Numbered from the stretch's first letter, positions 33,428 through 44,382 are shown. The stretch: DNA of 64,000 nucleotides from an uncultured Bacteroidales bacterium (GCA_947176235.1 CAMWPM010000003.1:1-64000); one strand, 5' to 3'. Numbers and translations: made by a program. The notes: generated by a model not told the origin, from the letters alone.

Positions 33428-34750
33428 TTATTTTGAGAACTGCCAGGAGTCAAACTCCATAAGATTGGTGTCCGGTCCGCGAAACACGAAGTACATGTCA
33501 TGAATGCCGTCTCGGCTCTTTATTTCACAAGTCTTCTCCGTCCAGTCGCCACCCGTCATGGCATCCAACACTCCGATCAGCTCTCCGTTGAGTGCGTCAA
33601 GGCGGATTTCAATTTGCGATCCGGGCTTACCGTTACGCAGACGTGCGGAAAATCCTCTGGCTCCGTCGCCGAAGTTGACTTCCCTCACCTTGATGTAATC
33701 CCCCTCATCGACATCGTTGACGTAGACACAGTGGATATTATCGTAGCCGATACCGATTCCTTCCTCCCACGCTATGGTCTCACCTTGCTGGCGCACGTAG
33801 GGATTCAGAGGATCCACGCTCTTAAGCACCCCGCGTTTGTCATGGTGCATGTAAGGCAGCGAACCGTCAGCATTGAATTCAAAGGGAATGACACTTGTGG
33901 TGCGCCGCTTGCTGTGAGCTGTCGGCAGTCCCTCATCCATATAGAAGAAATACCATTGACCCTTGAACTCACACATTCCCGTGTGATTGCCCATTCCGCC
34001 ATGCTCAAATGCACGCATCAGTTCTCCCCCGTATTTCCACGGTCCGAGAGGGGAATCTGACCACGCCCAGTAAGTATCTTCGGGGACGTGAGCGGCGTAA
34101 GCCAGATAATATTTATCCCCGCGTTTTGCAAGCCACGGAGCTTCCTCATAGTCGTCACCGAATGCCTCTTTGTCCTTGATTTCGAACACATGGATATCTC
34201 CATCGTAACTTGTCATGTCCTCGTTGAGTTTCACGGCGTAGAGTGCGTTATTTCCCCAGTACATGTAAGCCTGCCCGTCATCGTCGATCAGCACCGTAGG
34301 ATCAATGTCCTCCCACCCGTGACCGCTGTAGTTGGTATCATCCGAATTGATCAGAAAATTTCTTCCGCCTAAAGGATTAGTGAATGGTCCGTAGGGTGAA
34401 TCCGACACGAGCACCGGAATGCCGAAAGTCGACGTATAGTAGTAATACTTTCCGTTACGATAAGCCATTTGGGCAGCGTAGGCACAGTCACGCGTTCCGA
34501 AGCCTTCGTTATTGAAAATCGGTGCGTGATGCGTCCAGTTCACCATATCGGTGGTGGTGAAACACAGATAGTCGCGCATCACGAAATTATCAGGATCGGC
34601 ACTTATGTCGTCATGCCCGGTGTAAAGGTACAAGGTGTCACCCACCACGAGGGGAGCAGGATCAGGCGTGAATTCTGTCTGGCTTATCGGATTCTGCCCT
34701 ATGGCGGTGAGAGCGACCAGTATGGAGAGCGTTAGAAGCGTACGTTTCAT
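33428..34750 (-). CDS. GH43-family glycosidase with a CBM6-type domain, paralogue B
   Basis: A 440-residue secreted enzyme (signal ending LTAIG) with the same catalytic set as its neighbour: Asp in TPDPAPLV, Asp in IDPTVLIDDD, Glu in EEAPWLAKRGD, and the same C-terminal CBM6-like domain. Most of the chain, including the whole region from DTNYSGHGWEDIDPT to YVRQQGETIAWEEG, is identical or nearly so in the two proteins, so this is a recent tandem duplication. The copies differ at the loop near FNNEGFGTRDCAYAA, which may lie close to the active site, so they may have different linkage preference. It begins 48 bases after the stop codon of the GH127 gene and ends 36 bases before the start of paralogue A. 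Confidence 0.92.
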   Translation of the reverse strand: MKRTLLTLSILVALTAIGQNPISQTEFTPDPAPLVVGDTLYLYTGHDDISADPDNFVMRDYLCFTTTDMVNWTHHAPIFNNEGFGTRDCAYAAQMAYRNGKYYYYTSTFGIPVLVSDSPYGPFTNPLGGRNFLINSDDTNYSGHGWEDIDPTVLIDDDGQAYMYWGNNALYAVKLNEDMTSYDGDIHVFEIKDKEAFGDDYEEAPWLAKRGDKYYLAYAAHVPEDTYWAWSDSPLGPWKYGGELMRAFEHGGMGNHTGMCEFKGQWYFFYMDEGLPTAHSKRRTTSVIPFEFNADGSLPYMHHDKRGVLKSVDPLNPYVRQQGETIAWEEGIGIGYDNIHCVYVNDVDEGDYIKVREVNFGDGARGFSARLRNGKPGSQIEIRLDALNGELIGVLDAMTGGDWTEKTCEIKSRDGIHDMYFVFRGPDTNLMEFDSWQFSK

Positions 34751-34798
34751 GATTTTTGTGTTAGATTATATATTGTCTTTTACCACAATGAGAGTTGA

Positions 34799-37174
34799 TC
34801 AAGGCTTCAGCAGGCGCACGTGATAGATCCCTCCGGTGGAGTTCCCATCTTTGGGAAGGAACTTCACATTCACGTTCTCTTTTCCTTCGATCACTGATGC
34901 CGGAAGGGTGTATTCCTCGTCAACAAATTCATTTTTGTTCCATTTGCCTGAATTGTCAACCGATGCGATTACATTGTCATCCACAAGAATGTCGAATGCC
35001 TTTCCACCGGTCTCATTACCCCAGTATCTCACTCTCAGCAGAAGTGCGTTCTCCCCGCCCGTAGCCATATTGTAGGACAGATGACCGCCGCTGCTTGCAT
35101 CGCGCCACGGTTCACCGTTGAAATTACCGCTTGCCGAGTTGCGCTGACTCATACCGTGATCCACTTCAGGTTGCTGCTCACCGGTGTTGACTGCATCAAC
35201 CGTACGGGCATCAAGAGCCAGTCGCATTTCCTCATCCTTGCGTGCTGTAGTTTGATAAGCGGCATATTCATCGGGCGTCATGGATAGCCAATACACCATG
35301 TATCGGCTGTCATGGATTCCGGCGAAAGGCTCCAGCTGCAGGTCGGAATACTTTCCTTCAAAAAGTCCGGGTACTTTATATGTCATTTTCTTGCCCTCGA
35401 CAGGCTTCATTTTGTTGAGCTTCTTGAGCAGGGCAGATCGCTTGCCGATAAGCAGCGGTGTGTCAAACACCGATACAAGCTGACCGTGGGCGATATGTCC
35501 CCAGCGGTGATCATCGGCAACGAGTCCCGGCAGGCCGGCAGCATTGTCGTATTTGGCACCAAGCACGATCGGTCCGCGTACGATGCTGACGTATTGCGGA
35601 AGATAATTCAGTTCCTCAAGCTTAACAGTCATAGGCAACTCAAGCTCGATCACATCCCCGTCCGACCATTCTAGGTCAAGGGGGATATACCCCGAAGCGT
35701 CGGCTACAGTCTTTAGGTATTTGCCATTGACCTTTACCTTCATGTTATCGCACCAGCCCGGCTTGCGCACACTCATTGTAAAGCGTTTGGGCGTGTCGGT
35801 GCCGATTGTGATGCTGCTGCCTTCTTCGGAGGGAAAACCGTTGTTTTGCGTCAGGGTCACGCCCTTTTCCTCCCACGTGAGGCGAGAAGGAATGAACAGG
35901 TTGACACGTAAAGTATCTGCCCCCTCACGTGTATAGATGAACTGACCATATTTACCATGGTTTTCCATTCCCGTTCCCACGCAGCACCACATCGCGCTGT
36001 TGGGCTGAGAGTACACTCGGTAGTGTCCGGGGCGGGCGGAGGTGAAGTAGACGTAACCGCCATGTTCGGGATGCTGAGTCGAAAGAATGTGATTGTAGAG
36101 CGCGCGCTCATAGAAATCAGCGTAGCGGGAGTCGGGATTCATGCGGAAAAGACCCTCGGTCAGCTTCAGCATATTGTTGGTGTTGCATGACTCCGGACCC
36201 TCGCGGTCATCTACATAGCTCTTGGCATCTGACGCCGAAGCAAAGTGTTCGCGTCGGCTGTTGCCACCGAACGACAGAGATCGGTTTTTGACCACCGTGT
36301 TCCAGAAGAAATCGGCTGTTGAGGCATAATCCCCGTCGCCACTCTCCTCTGCCACGCGCTGAAATCCCACCACCTTAGGCACCTGAGTGTTGGCATGCAG
36401 ATTATCCAGACGGTCCTCGCCATTATGTAGCGGTTCATAGATGAAACGATGGGTGAACCTGCGCGCTGCATCAAGATATTTCTTATCGCCGGTCAGAGCG
36501 TATGCGTCGGCATAGACTTCATTCATTCCTCCGAATTCGTTGCCGAGCATAGCCTCCATCTGACCATCATCGAGATTATCGATCAGCTGAAGACCCCAGT
36601 CACAGAAATTCAGGAACAAATTGAGTCCTACTTTCGATCCTGTGTAGACGTAAGCGTCACGAAGACCGGCATACATCTTGTGAACATTGTACCAAGGCAC
36701 CCAGTATTCCCATATTTTCCCGACGTTACCGGCTTTGATTTCTTTCCAGAGGGCATCACCGTTGGGTACTCCCCCAAGATATCCGTCGTTACGCGCCGCC
36801 GCACACATAGCAAGCTGAGAGAGCATATAGTCCATTCTGTCCTTCAGTTCCTGATTGCCTGTTGCGGCATAGTGGATGGCGAGAGCGGAGAGATAATGTC
36901 CGCCGACGTGCCCGTCCAGCCCCGCCCAGTTCGGAAAATCTTCCCCTTTGGGTTCAAGTCCGGCTTCCTTAAGGAATGGTGCGAGGAGGCGATCCACGTC
37001 GTATTGAAGAAGAGTGTTGACGTTCAGATCCATCGCCTTCTTGAAAGGGCTGTCAAGAAGCTCTACTTCGCTAAGCTTGAACTCTTCCGGATAAAGCACA
37101 GTCTGAGCCTCCGTAGTAAAGAGCGCCGAGCCGGCGGCAAGGGCAAATAGCCCGATTGTAAGTTGTTTTATCAT
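34799..37174 (-). CDS. GH127/GH146-type beta-L-arabinofuranosidase
   Basis: Starting at MIKQLTIGLFAL gives 791 residues with a signal peptide ending TTEAQ; an ATG eight codons upstream would precede the signal. It is a DUF1680-type (alpha/alpha)6-barrel enzyme. The unusual zinc-thiolate active site is complete: E328 and C330 in GPESCNTNN and C397, C398 in MWCCVGTG, matching the Glu-Cys-Cys-Cys set of Bifidobacterium HypBA1. The nucleophile should be the first Cys of the CC pair. The C-terminal 200 residues form extra beta domains (ending GGIYHVRLLKP). It removes beta-L-arabinofuranosyl residues, as in plant extensin, pectic arabinan or RG-II side chains. It leads a three-gene operon with two GH43 enzymes and has its own promoter element. 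Confidence 0.93.
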   Translation of the reverse strand: MIKQLTIGLFALAAGSALFTTEAQTVLYPEEFKLSEVELLDSPFKKAMDLNVNTLLQYDVDRLLAPFLKEAGLEPKGEDFPNWAGLDGHVGGHYLSALAIHYAATGNQELKDRMDYMLSQLAMCAAARNDGYLGGVPNGDALWKEIKAGNVGKIWEYWVPWYNVHKMYAGLRDAYVYTGSKVGLNLFLNFCDWGLQLIDNLDDGQMEAMLGNEFGGMNEVYADAYALTGDKKYLDAARRFTHRFIYEPLHNGEDRLDNLHANTQVPKVVGFQRVAEESGDGDYASTADFFWNTVVKNRSLSFGGNSRREHFASASDAKSYVDDREGPESCNTNNMLKLTEGLFRMNPDSRYADFYERALYNHILSTQHPEHGGYVYFTSARPGHYRVYSQPNSAMWCCVGTGMENHGKYGQFIYTREGADTLRVNLFIPSRLTWEEKGVTLTQNNGFPSEEGSSITIGTDTPKRFTMSVRKPGWCDNMKVKVNGKYLKTVADASGYIPLDLEWSDGDVIELELPMTVKLEELNYLPQYVSIVRGPIVLGAKYDNAAGLPGLVADDHRWGHIAHGQLVSVFDTPLLIGKRSALLKKLNKMKPVEGKKMTYKVPGLFEGKYSDLQLEPFAGIHDSRYMVYWLSMTPDEYAAYQTTARKDEEMRLALDARTVDAVNTGEQQPEVDHGMSQRNSASGNFNGEPWRDASSGGHLSYNMATGGENALLLRVRYWGNETGGKAFDILVDDNVIASVDNSGKWNKNEFVDEEYTLPASVIEGKENVNVKFLPKDGNSTGGIYHVRLLKP

Positions 37175-37214
37175 TGCAGAAATTTGATAGTATTTCATGG
37201 ATTGTTTACCTTCA

Positions 37215-37222
37215 CAAATTTA
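37215..37222 (-). promoter_or_regulatory. Bacteroidetes -7 element (TAAATTTG) of the GH127-GH43-GH43 operon
   Basis: On the minus strand it fits TAnnTTTG, 40 bases before the chosen GH127 start. No good -33 element at the usual distance. Confidence 0.5.
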
Positions 37223-37396
37223 CTATAAATCCATCTACTTATCTGCAATTTTCATCCTCAACTCTGTCATTTTCCGTAACAATCTCTTGCCTGAATCAAT
37301 CAAATACGTTGTTATTTGACACATACGCTATATCTCAACGGGTTACGTTGATCGACGTTTTTTTGCCACCACCCCCCCAATCCTTGATAAAATAAA
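37223..37396. other. Intergenic stretch without a recognisable gene
   Basis: The region between the GH127 promoter and the next terminator is A+T-rich and has no supported coding sequence or hairpin. Confidence 0.4.
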
Positions 37397-37443
37397 AAAA
37401 CACCGCCGTTCAGCCTTTTCGGGCTTCGCGGCGATGTCTTTTT
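37397..37443 (-). terminator. Terminator of the gyrA-TPR transcript
   Basis: Read on the minus strand, ACATCGCCG...AGCC pairs with GGCT...CGGCGGTGT around CGAAAA and is followed by seven T residues. The stem has an internal bulge. Confidence 0.7.
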
Positions 37444-37477
37444 CAGTTATTAAATCAGACTGTAAAAGATATCTTGT

Positions 37478-38692
37478 TTAGAGGTTCTGCACACGCTGAT
37501 AGTTCTCTTCGTCACCGAGGTTGTAATAAACGTTACGGAGGTAGACGAGTGCATCGTGCATGTTGTCGGGATCGAGCTGGTAAGCACGCTCCAGGTAGCC
37601 GGATGCTTCCTTGAAGAGGGGATTTACCTCTTCGAAGCGTACCTTGTTGTACTCATTCTGATCAAGAGAGCTTGCCTTATCGTCGATAGCGTAAGCCTTG
37701 TTGCAGATCTGACGGCCGAGGTTGTACTGGGCCTGAGCAAGGTCGGCATCGATGGCAACTGCCTTGCGGTAAGTCTCTATAGACTCGTCGAGCTGATTCT
37801 GGCTCTCCTGGAGAATGCCGAGCACGTTGTAAAGCTGTGCATTGTTGGGATCTGCTGCGATTGCGTCCTTAAGCATCGAAAGTGCCTCGTCATACTTGCC
37901 TGCCTCGATCTTTCCGTTGATCATCAGCTGGAGATACTTCGAATCCTCGCTGCCATAGAGAGGATATGCCTCTTCCGAAAGAGCGAACACCTTATCATTG
38001 TTGTGGAGCTGAGCAGCTACGCTGATTGCATAGTCGTAGAGATTCTTTTTGGTATAACCCATCGACTTTGCGCGCTCAAACGAAGCCAGTGCCTTTTCCA
38101 GATCATCAGCCTGCCATGCGGCAAGTGCCTGATTGTACGCGATCTCGCAGCGCACGGTGTCAGGAAGAGCCTGAGGAGCGTTCTTTCCAAGTACGGGATC
38201 GGAAGGAAGATTGAGGTAGAGTTCCCAAGCGTCGTATGCGCCATTGTAGTCCTGTGCTTCCCAGAACCATACGCCTGCAGTGTTGAGGTCATTGTAGTGC
38301 GAGGTCACCTGCTTGATGATGTCCTTAGAGTATTTGGTTTTAACCTTACCCTTAGCGTCAGCCACACTGTCGAGGGGAAGAGCCTTGAGCATGTAGCCCA
38401 TACCGTCAACAAGCGCCGATGCCGCAAATTTCTTGTCGAAATCCTGACCGAGAATCGACTTCTCGTAATTCTTGTCGTACGCGGTCACACCGGCTTTACC
38501 GGCTACGTACCAAGTGAGAGCTTCATTGGCGCTCTCGGGGTTGGTTAACGCCGGCTGAATAGCCTTCAGGGCGGCGGCGTAGTCAGGTGTGGAACCCTTG
38601 ATTGCGCGCTCGGTGTCCTTGACTACCGACATCTGCGCCGATGCGGCGATACCCACGGTGAGGGCAAGAGCCACGATACTTACCTTTTTCAT
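37478..38692 (-). CDS. Secreted tetratricopeptide-repeat protein
   Basis: The 404-residue protein has a signal peptide (ending ASAQM) and several TPR motifs, clearest at IEAGKYDEALSMLKDAIAAD, NNAQLYNVLGILQESQNQLD and IETYRKAVAIDADLAQAQYN, and again near the C terminus (GYLERAYQLDPDN). TPR arrays are protein-binding scaffolds; this one should lie in the periplasm or face it from the outer membrane. It is 62 bases downstream of gyrA on the same strand, with no terminator in between, so both are probably co-transcribed. This pairing is common in Bacteroidales, but the role is unknown. Confidence 0.85.
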   Translation of the reverse strand: MKKVSIVALALTVGIAASAQMSVVKDTERAIKGSTPDYAAALKAIQPALTNPESANEALTWYVAGKAGVTAYDKNYEKSILGQDFDKKFAASALVDGMGYMLKALPLDSVADAKGKVKTKYSKDIIKQVTSHYNDLNTAGVWFWEAQDYNGAYDAWELYLNLPSDPVLGKNAPQALPDTVRCEIAYNQALAAWQADDLEKALASFERAKSMGYTKKNLYDYAISVAAQLHNNDKVFALSEEAYPLYGSEDSKYLQLMINGKIEAGKYDEALSMLKDAIAADPNNAQLYNVLGILQESQNQLDESIETYRKAVAIDADLAQAQYNLGRQICNKAYAIDDKASSLDQNEYNKVRFEEVNPLFKEASGYLERAYQLDPDNMHDALVYLRNVYYNLGDEENYQRVQNL

Positions 38693-38754
38693 AATCGTTT
38701 AATATTAGGTTTAAGTTTATTTATTTTCAACTCGCATATCGGGAGAAAGAGAGA

Positions 38755-41358
38755 TCATTGATCGTCCTCTTCAGAATCAGCATCAAGCGTGTCATCGCTC
38801 TCCACCTCGTCCTCCTCAAGCTCGATGTCAATATCTATTTCATCTGCCTCGGGAGCGTTGTCGGAAGCTTCGATCGCTGCCAGATCCTCAGCTGAAAGCT
38901 CCACCTCTTCGGTTTCTTCTTCCGGGTCGGTATCCACACAGCATACTGATGCTATCACATCGTTACGCTTCTCGAGGTTGATCAGACGTACGCCCTGAGT
39001 CGCACGACCCATTACGCGGAGATCAGCGCACTTGATGCGGAGAGTGATGCCAGAACGGTTGATGATCACAAGATCGTTGTCATCGTTCACACTCTTGATC
39101 GCCACGAGGTTTCCGGTCTTATCGGTCACATTGAGCGTACGCACACCCTTACCGCCGCGGTTGGTCACACGATAGGCATCAAGAAGCGTTCGTTTGCCAT
39201 ACCCGCGTTCGGAGATTACCATAACGGTGTTCTCGGTATCCTCCTTCATGGCGATCATACCTACCACGCAATCATCATCTCCGTCGAGCGTCATGCCACG
39301 CACACCGGTGCTGACACGTCCCATCTGACGAAGCTTAGACTCATGGAAGCGGATAGCCCGACCATGACTGTTGGCAAGGATAATCTCACTGTTACCGTCG
39401 GTGAGCTCGACGCTCACAAGTTGATCATCCTCACGGATAAGGATAGCCTTGACGCCGTTGGCAGCAACCGAACTTGAATAGTCTACGAGACGGGTCTTCT
39501 TCACGATGCCCTGACGGGTGGCAAACACAAGATTGAGCGACGTGTCCTTGATGTCACGCACTTTAATTACGGCGTTGATCGCATCGTCTGCATCAATATT
39601 AAGCAAGTTCTGGATTGCACGGCCTTTCGTGTTCTTCGCTCCTTCTGGAATGTCATACACCTTCAGTCGGTAGTGGAGGCCCTTGCGGGTGAAGAAGAGC
39701 AGATTATTGTGCATCGAAGCCGGATAGATGTATTCGATGAAGTCCTCGTCGCGGGTGTTGCTGCCGCGTGAACCCACACCACCGCGAGCCTGTGCACGGA
39801 ATTCGCTGAGGGGCGTGCGTTTGATGTAGCCGCGGTGACTGATCGTGATGATCATCTCATCGTCGGCGTAGAAATCCTCGGCATTGAAGTCGCCGGCAAC
39901 GTAGTCTATTTCAGTACGTCGGGCGTCGCCATATTTGTCGCGCACCTCTATAAGCTCGTCTTTGATGACATTGCGGCACACCTGCTCGTCATTGAGAATA
40001 GATTCAAGTCGGGCGATCTCATGCTCGATTTCCTCGAAGTCGGCACGCAGACGATCCTGTTCCAGTCCGGTGAGCGCCTTAAGTCGCATGTCGACGATGG
40101 CTGCTGTCTGGGCATCTGTAAGCTCGAACCGCTGTGACAATGCTTCGCGGGCAGCTTCTGTCGAGTCTGATCCGCGGATAATTGCTATCACTTCGTCAAT
40201 ATTCTGCGACGCGATGATCAGTCCTTCAAGAATGTGGGCGCGTTCCTGCGCCTTATTGAGTTCGAAGCGGGTGCGACGGGTCACCACTTCATGACGATGG
40301 TCGATGAATGCCTGGAGCAGTTCCTTAAGATTTAGCGTCTGCGGACGTCCGTTGACGAGAGCTACATTGTTGACGCTGAACGATGCCTGCATCTGCGTCA
40401 TCTTGTAGAGCTTGTTCAGCACCACATTGGCATTGGCGTCCGAACGGAGCTTTATCACGATACGCATTCCCTTGTAATCGCTCTCATCGTTGAGGTCGGC
40501 TATACCGTCGATCTTCTTTTCCTTGACCAGATTTGCGATATACTTGATCAGATCGGCTTTGATTACATTGTAGGGAATTTCCTTCACCACGATCACGTCA
40601 TGATCCTTCTCATTCTCGATCTCAGCCTTGGCACGGATAAGTATTCGTCCGCGTCCGGTCTCGAATGCCTCCTTCACGCCGGCATATCCGTAAATGATGC
40701 CCCCTGTGGGGAAGTCTGGAGCCGTGATATGCTGCATCAGCTCGGGAATTGTCAGTTCGGGATTGTCAATGAGCGCGAGAGTGGCGTTGATCGATTCGGT
40801 GAGGTTGTGGGGAGGCATATTTGTCGCCATACCCACAGCGATGCCGGAAGCGCCGTTGACAAGGAGATTGGGGAAGCGGGTGGGAAGCACCACAGGCTCC
40901 TTGCGCGAGTTATCATAGTTAGGCTGGAAATCCACCGTATCCGAATCGATGTCGGTTAGCATTTCTTCACCCATACGTTCAAGTCTTACCTCTGTGTAAC
41001 GCATTGCTGCCGGGGAGTCACCGTCGATCGATCCGAAGTTACCATGACCGTCGACAAGTGTATAGCGAAGTGCCCATGGCTGAGCCAGACGCACCACAGT
41101 TCCATAAATTGAGGAGTCGCCGTGGGGGTGATATTTACCCATCACTTCTCCCACACAGTTAGCGGCTTTCTTATGAGGGTGATTGGAAGTGTTGCCCATC
41201 TCGTTCATGCCGTAGAGCACACGGCGATGCACGGGCTTGAGACCATCGCGCACATCAGGAAGCGCACGCGACACGATCACCGACATCGAATAGTCGATGT
41301 AGGCGGATCTCATTTCATTTTCAATGTTAATTTTTAAAATGCGATCTTCTTCGAGCAT
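38755..41358 (-). CDS. gyrA: DNA gyrase subunit A
   Basis: An 867-residue type II topoisomerase subunit that breaks and rejoins DNA so that gyrase can introduce negative supercoils using ATP bound by GyrB. The start [16 protein letters not shown], the quinolone-resistance region [18 protein letters not shown], and the catalytic Tyr in [15 protein letters not shown] are as expected. The C-terminal DNA-wrapping pinwheel has a GyrA-box-like [11 protein letters not shown]82 is the wild-type residue at the main quinolone site. Position 86 is Gly where E. coli has Asp87; I take that as a lineage feature. The protein ends in a strongly acidic tail of about 55 residues ([19 protein letters not shown]). 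Confidence 0.98.
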   Translation of the reverse strand: MLEEDRILKINIENEMRSAYIDYSMSVIVSRALPDVRDGLKPVHRRVLYGMNEMGNTSNHPHKKAANCVGEVMGKYHPHGDSSIYGTVVRLAQPWALRYTLVDGHGNFGSIDGDSPAAMRYTEVRLERMGEEMLTDIDSDTVDFQPNYDNSRKEPVVLPTRFPNLLVNGASGIAVGMATNMPPHNLTESINATLALIDNPELTIPELMQHITAPDFPTGGIIYGYAGVKEAFETGRGRILIRAKAEIENEKDHDVIVVKEIPYNVIKADLIKYIANLVKEKKIDGIADLNDESDYKGMRIVIKLRSDANANVVLNKLYKMTQMQASFSVNNVALVNGRPQTLNLKELLQAFIDHRHEVVTRRTRFELNKAQERAHILEGLIIASQNIDEVIAIIRGSDSTEAAREALSQRFELTDAQTAAIVDMRLKALTGLEQDRLRADFEEIEHEIARLESILNDEQVCRNVIKDELIEVRDKYGDARRTEIDYVAGDFNAEDFYADDEMIITISHRGYIKRTPLSEFRAQARGGVGSRGSNTRDEDFIEYIYPASMHNNLLFFTRKGLHYRLKVYDIPEGAKNTKGRAIQNLLNIDADDAINAVIKVRDIKDTSLNLVFATRQGIVKKTRLVDYSSSVAANGVKAILIREDDQLVSVELTDGNSEIILANSHGRAIRFHESKLRQMGRVSTGVRGMTLDGDDDCVVGMIAMKEDTENTVMVISERGYGKRTLLDAYRVTNRGGKGVRTLNVTDKTGNLVAIKSVNDDNDLVIINRSGITLRIKCADLRVMGRATQGVRLINLEKRNDVIASVCCVDTDPEEETEEVELSAEDLAAIEASDNAPEADEIDIDIELEEDEVESDDTLDADSEEDDQ

Positions 41359-41391
41359 GATTGTATTTTAATTGTAACTTAGTCAGTTAGG

Positions 41392-41399
41392 CAAAATTA
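41392..41399 (-). promoter_or_regulatory. Bacteroidetes -7 element (TAATTTTG) of gyrA
   Basis: On the minus strand it fits TAnnTTTG, 33 bases before the gyrA start codon. Confidence 0.5.
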
Positions 41400-41529
41400 C
41401 GCACAGAAATGTGCTACCCGTGTCAACCAAAAAGCGGTTTCCGAGTGTTAAATAATCGTACAAAGATAGTAATTTTCCATGAATATTTAGTAATTTTGAC
41501 TACGATAAAATCGTGACATATCCATTTTT

Positions 41530-41545
41530 TGGCACGATTATTGCT
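41530..41545 (+). promoter_or_regulatory. Sigma-54 (RpoN) promoter motif before the ClpC-like gene
   Basis: TGGCACGATTATTGCT is a full match to the -24/-12 consensus TGGCAC-N5-TTGCW: TGGCAC at 41530-41535, five bases, TTGC at 41541-41544, then T. It lies 90 bases before the ATG of the ClpC-like gene, on the right strand and at a distance suited to a promoter. A sigma-54 promoter requires an enhancer-binding activator; no upstream activator site was identified. Confidence 0.65.
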
Positions 41546-41635
41546 TTCAATCCTTTGGAGCGGATTCCGACGCCATGCCGTCGGGAGTTTTTTCACTCTC
41601 TCCGTCTTAACTAACATAAAAACTGATTAACACTT

Positions 41636-44329
41636 ATGGATATCGTTTACACCCCGGCTTTCAAGGCTGCGCTTGAGGATTGTCAGCGCGAGGCGTTCAA
41701 GCACAACAATGCAGTCGTCACTCCCGCACACTTCCTGCTGGCTCTGCTGCGCGACATTGAGAGCCGACCGTTCCACATGGTCGAAAAGACCGCTCACGAC
41801 ATCTCGGCGTATCAGCTCGTGCAAGGGCTGGAAGAGTACCTCTACAGCCTCGGGCAGGACACCGTCACTGAAATTTCGATCAGCGATGTCGCCAACCGTA
41901 TAGTAAAGCTCAGCGGTCTGGAATCACGCCTCATGCGAAGCGATGTGGTGGACGTGGAGCATCTTCTACTCGCCATCTTCCACAACACGGAAGTGCAGCA
42001 GACGCCATATCTGCGTCCGTTCATCGAAGCTGGCGTCAACTATCGCTCCCTCGCCCAACTCCTCACCGACGCTGCCGTAGGCGGTTCCCGCCCACGCTCC
42101 GTTGAACCGGCGGAAACGCCTGAGGATTCAGCAGGTTATTCCGACGGGTACGATGATGACGATGATGATGACACCGCCGAACCCGGACGCCATAGTTCGC
42201 AGCCGCAACAGCCGGCAGGCAGAAAAGGATCACGAAAGAGCGACACCCCTGCTCTCGACCGTTACGGCAACGACATGACACGTGCCGCCGAGGAAGGCAG
42301 GCTCGACCCCGTCATCGGACGTGACAAGGAGATCGAGCGTCTCGCACAGATTCTCAGCCGTCGCAAGAAGAACAATCCCGTGCTCATCGGTGAGCCCGGT
42401 GTGGGCAAATCGGCTATCGTCGAGGGGCTTGCCCTTCGCATCGTGCAACGTCAGGTGTCACGCATCCTCTTCGACAAGCGCGTCATCTCTCTCGACATGG
42501 CATCGATTGTGGCCGGCACGAAATATCGCGGACAATTCGAGGAACGCATAAAAGCCATTCTCAACGAACTCACCAAAAATCCTGATATTATCCTTTTTAT
42601 CGACGAAATCCACACTATCGTCGGTGCAGGTAACACTCAGGGAAGCATGGATGCTGCCAACCTTCTTAAGCCGGCGCTGGCGAGAGGGGAAGTGCAATGC
42701 ATCGGCGCCACCACACTTGACGAATATCGAAAGAACATCGAAAAGGATGGAGCGCTTGAGCGTCGATTCCAGAAGGTGATGGTAGAACCGACCTCCGCCG
42801 AAGAGACACTCCAGATTCTCAACAACATAAAGGAAAAGTACGAGAACCATCACAACGTCACCTACACCCCCGAAGCACTTCGCGCATGTGTCACTCTCAC
42901 CGAGCGTTACATCAGCGACCGAAATTTCCCCGACAAGGCGATCGACGCTCTCGACGAGGCTGGTTCGCGCGTCCACGTGATTAACATTTCAGTGCCTCGT
43001 GAAATCGAGGAACTGGAGGAACAGATCGTTGAAGCCGACGCCGCCAAAACAAAGGCTGCCGATGCTCAGGACTTCGAGAAGGCTGCCTCACTCCGCGACC
43101 GCGTCAATGAACTTCGCAAGAAACTTGCCGATGCAAAGCAGCAGTGGTCGAGCAAACTCGACACTCAGCGTGAGACAGTCGACGAGGAAAAAGTGGCTGA
43201 GGTCGTGGCTATGATGACCGGAGTCCCCGTACAGCGTATCGCTCAGGCTGAGGGAAGTCGTCTGCGCGAGATGGCTCCCGTGCTTAAGTCGAAAATTATC
43301 GGACAGGACAACGCTATTGATAAAATTGTCAAGGCGATTCAGCGCAACCGTCTCGGGCTTAAGGATCCAAACAAGCCCATCGGCACATTCATGTTCCTCG
43401 GTCCGACAGGTGTCGGCAAGACACACCTTGCCAAGGAGCTTGCCCGCTATCTCTTCGACTCCGATGATACCCTTATCCGTGTCGACATGAGCGAGTTCAT
43501 GGAGAAATTCACCGTGTCCCGACTTGTTGGAGCGCCTCCCGGCTATGTAGGATACGAAGAGGGTGGCGAACTGACAGAAAAGGTGCGTCGTCGTCCCTAC
43601 TCCGTAGTGCTGCTCGACGAGATCGAGAAGGCCCATCCCGACGTGTTCAATCTCCTGCTGCAGGTGATGGACGAAGGTCGTCTTACCGACAGTCTCGGAC
43701 GGCGTATCGACTTCAAGAACACCCTGATTATCATGACCTCCAATATCGGCACGCGCCAACTTAAAGACTTCGGTTCGGGCGTTGGATTCCAGACCCGTGA
43801 AAGCGATATCGCCTATAATCACAGCGTTCTGCAGAAGGCACTTAGCAAGGCATTTGCACCGGAGTTCCTCAACCGCGTCGACGACATCATCATGTTTGAT
43901 TCTCTTGACAAGGAATCGATATTCCGCATCATTGACATCGAACTTGCCGGATTCTACCACCGCATGGCAGCCATCGGCTACGATGTCAGCATCTCTCCCG
44001 CCGCCAAGGAATTTATCGCCGGCAAGGGGTACGACGCTCAGTATGGTGCCCGCCCGCTCAAACGTGCAATCCAGAAATACCTGGAGGACGAGCTCGCCGA
44101 CCTGATCATGGATTCAAAACTGATGCCCGGCGACACTCTTGAAGTTGACTACGACGCAGAGGCAGACAAAATCATCACTTCGATCGCCCATCCGGATCCC
44201 GCAGTGCTCGAGCTCCTCACCAGAGAAAAGAACCGTAAGGAGACCGACGACCAATCCGACACTCCGACCGACGACTCCGACCGCCCTGAAAGCAAGGAGC
44301 AAAACAAGGAGGAATCATCCGCCGACTGA
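41636..44329 (+). CDS. clpC: ClpC-type AAA+ unfoldase, ATP-binding subunit of Clp protease
   Basis: An 897-residue Hsp100 protein. In order: Clp N-domain ([15 protein letters not shown], two repeats); a variable linker with seven consecutive Asp; AAA1 with Walker A GEPGVGKS and Walker B ILFIDEIH; a UVR-type middle coil ([23 protein letters not shown]) typical of ClpC, much shorter than the ClpB middle domain; AAA2 with GPTGVGKT and [12 protein letters not shown]. The loop SGVGFQT in AAA2 is the (V/I)GF element that docks on ClpP. It unfolds proteins for degradation by ClpP. The acidic C-terminal tail ([16 protein letters not shown]) is additional. It has a sigma-54-type promoter motif and a terminator of its own. 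The gene symbol follows architecture; databases may call it clpA or clpB. Confidence 0.93.
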   Translation: MDIVYTPAFKAALEDCQREAFKHNNAVVTPAHFLLALLRDIESRPFHMVEKTAHDISAYQLVQGLEEYLYSLGQDTVTEISISDVANRIVKLSGLESRLMRSDVVDVEHLLLAIFHNTEVQQTPYLRPFIEAGVNYRSLAQLLTDAAVGGSRPRSVEPAETPEDSAGYSDGYDDDDDDDTAEPGRHSSQPQQPAGRKGSRKSDTPALDRYGNDMTRAAEEGRLDPVIGRDKEIERLAQILSRRKKNNPVLIGEPGVGKSAIVEGLALRIVQRQVSRILFDKRVISLDMASIVAGTKYRGQFEERIKAILNELTKNPDIILFIDEIHTIVGAGNTQGSMDAANLLKPALARGEVQCIGATTLDEYRKNIEKDGALERRFQKVMVEPTSAEETLQILNNIKEKYENHHNVTYTPEALRACVTLTERYISDRNFPDKAIDALDEAGSRVHVINISVPREIEELEEQIVEADAAKTKAADAQDFEKAASLRDRVNELRKKLADAKQQWSSKLDTQRETVDEEKVAEVVAMMTGVPVQRIAQAEGSRLREMAPVLKSKIIGQDNAIDKIVKAIQRNRLGLKDPNKPIGTFMFLGPTGVGKTHLAKELARYLFDSDDTLIRVDMSEFMEKFTVSRLVGAPPGYVGYEEGGELTEKVRRRPYSVVLLDEIEKAHPDVFNLLLQVMDEGRLTDSLGRRIDFKNTLIIMTSNIGTRQLKDFGSGVGFQTRESDIAYNHSVLQKALSKAFAPEFLNRVDDIIMFDSLDKESIFRIIDIELAGFYHRMAAIGYDVSISPAAKEFIAGKGYDAQYGARPLKRAIQKYLEDELADLIMDSKLMPGDTLEVDYDAEADKIITSIAHPDPAVLELLTREKNRKETDDQSDTPTDDSDRPESKEQNKEESSAD

Positions 44330-44382
44330 CAAAAAGTCAGCATCCCGGCACCTGGATGCAACTCACTTTAACTTTATTTATC

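Noticed and set aside
41090-41130. Gly at GyrA position 86 (Asp87 in E. coli) as a quinolone-resistance mutation
   Set aside because: Ser82 is unchanged, and the Gly may be normal for this lineage. Sequence alone does not support a resistance call.
43088-43960. A 290-codon open frame opposite the ClpC-like gene
   Set aside because: It lies entirely within the conserved AAA2 and middle region of the plus-strand gene and shows no independent coding signs.
44351-44367. A sigma-54-like motif (CGGCACCTGGATGCAA) between the ClpC-like gene and htpG
   Set aside because: The distance between the GG and GC dinucleotides is 9 bases and not the required 10, and the first base is not T. It also overlaps the region directly after the clpC stop codon.
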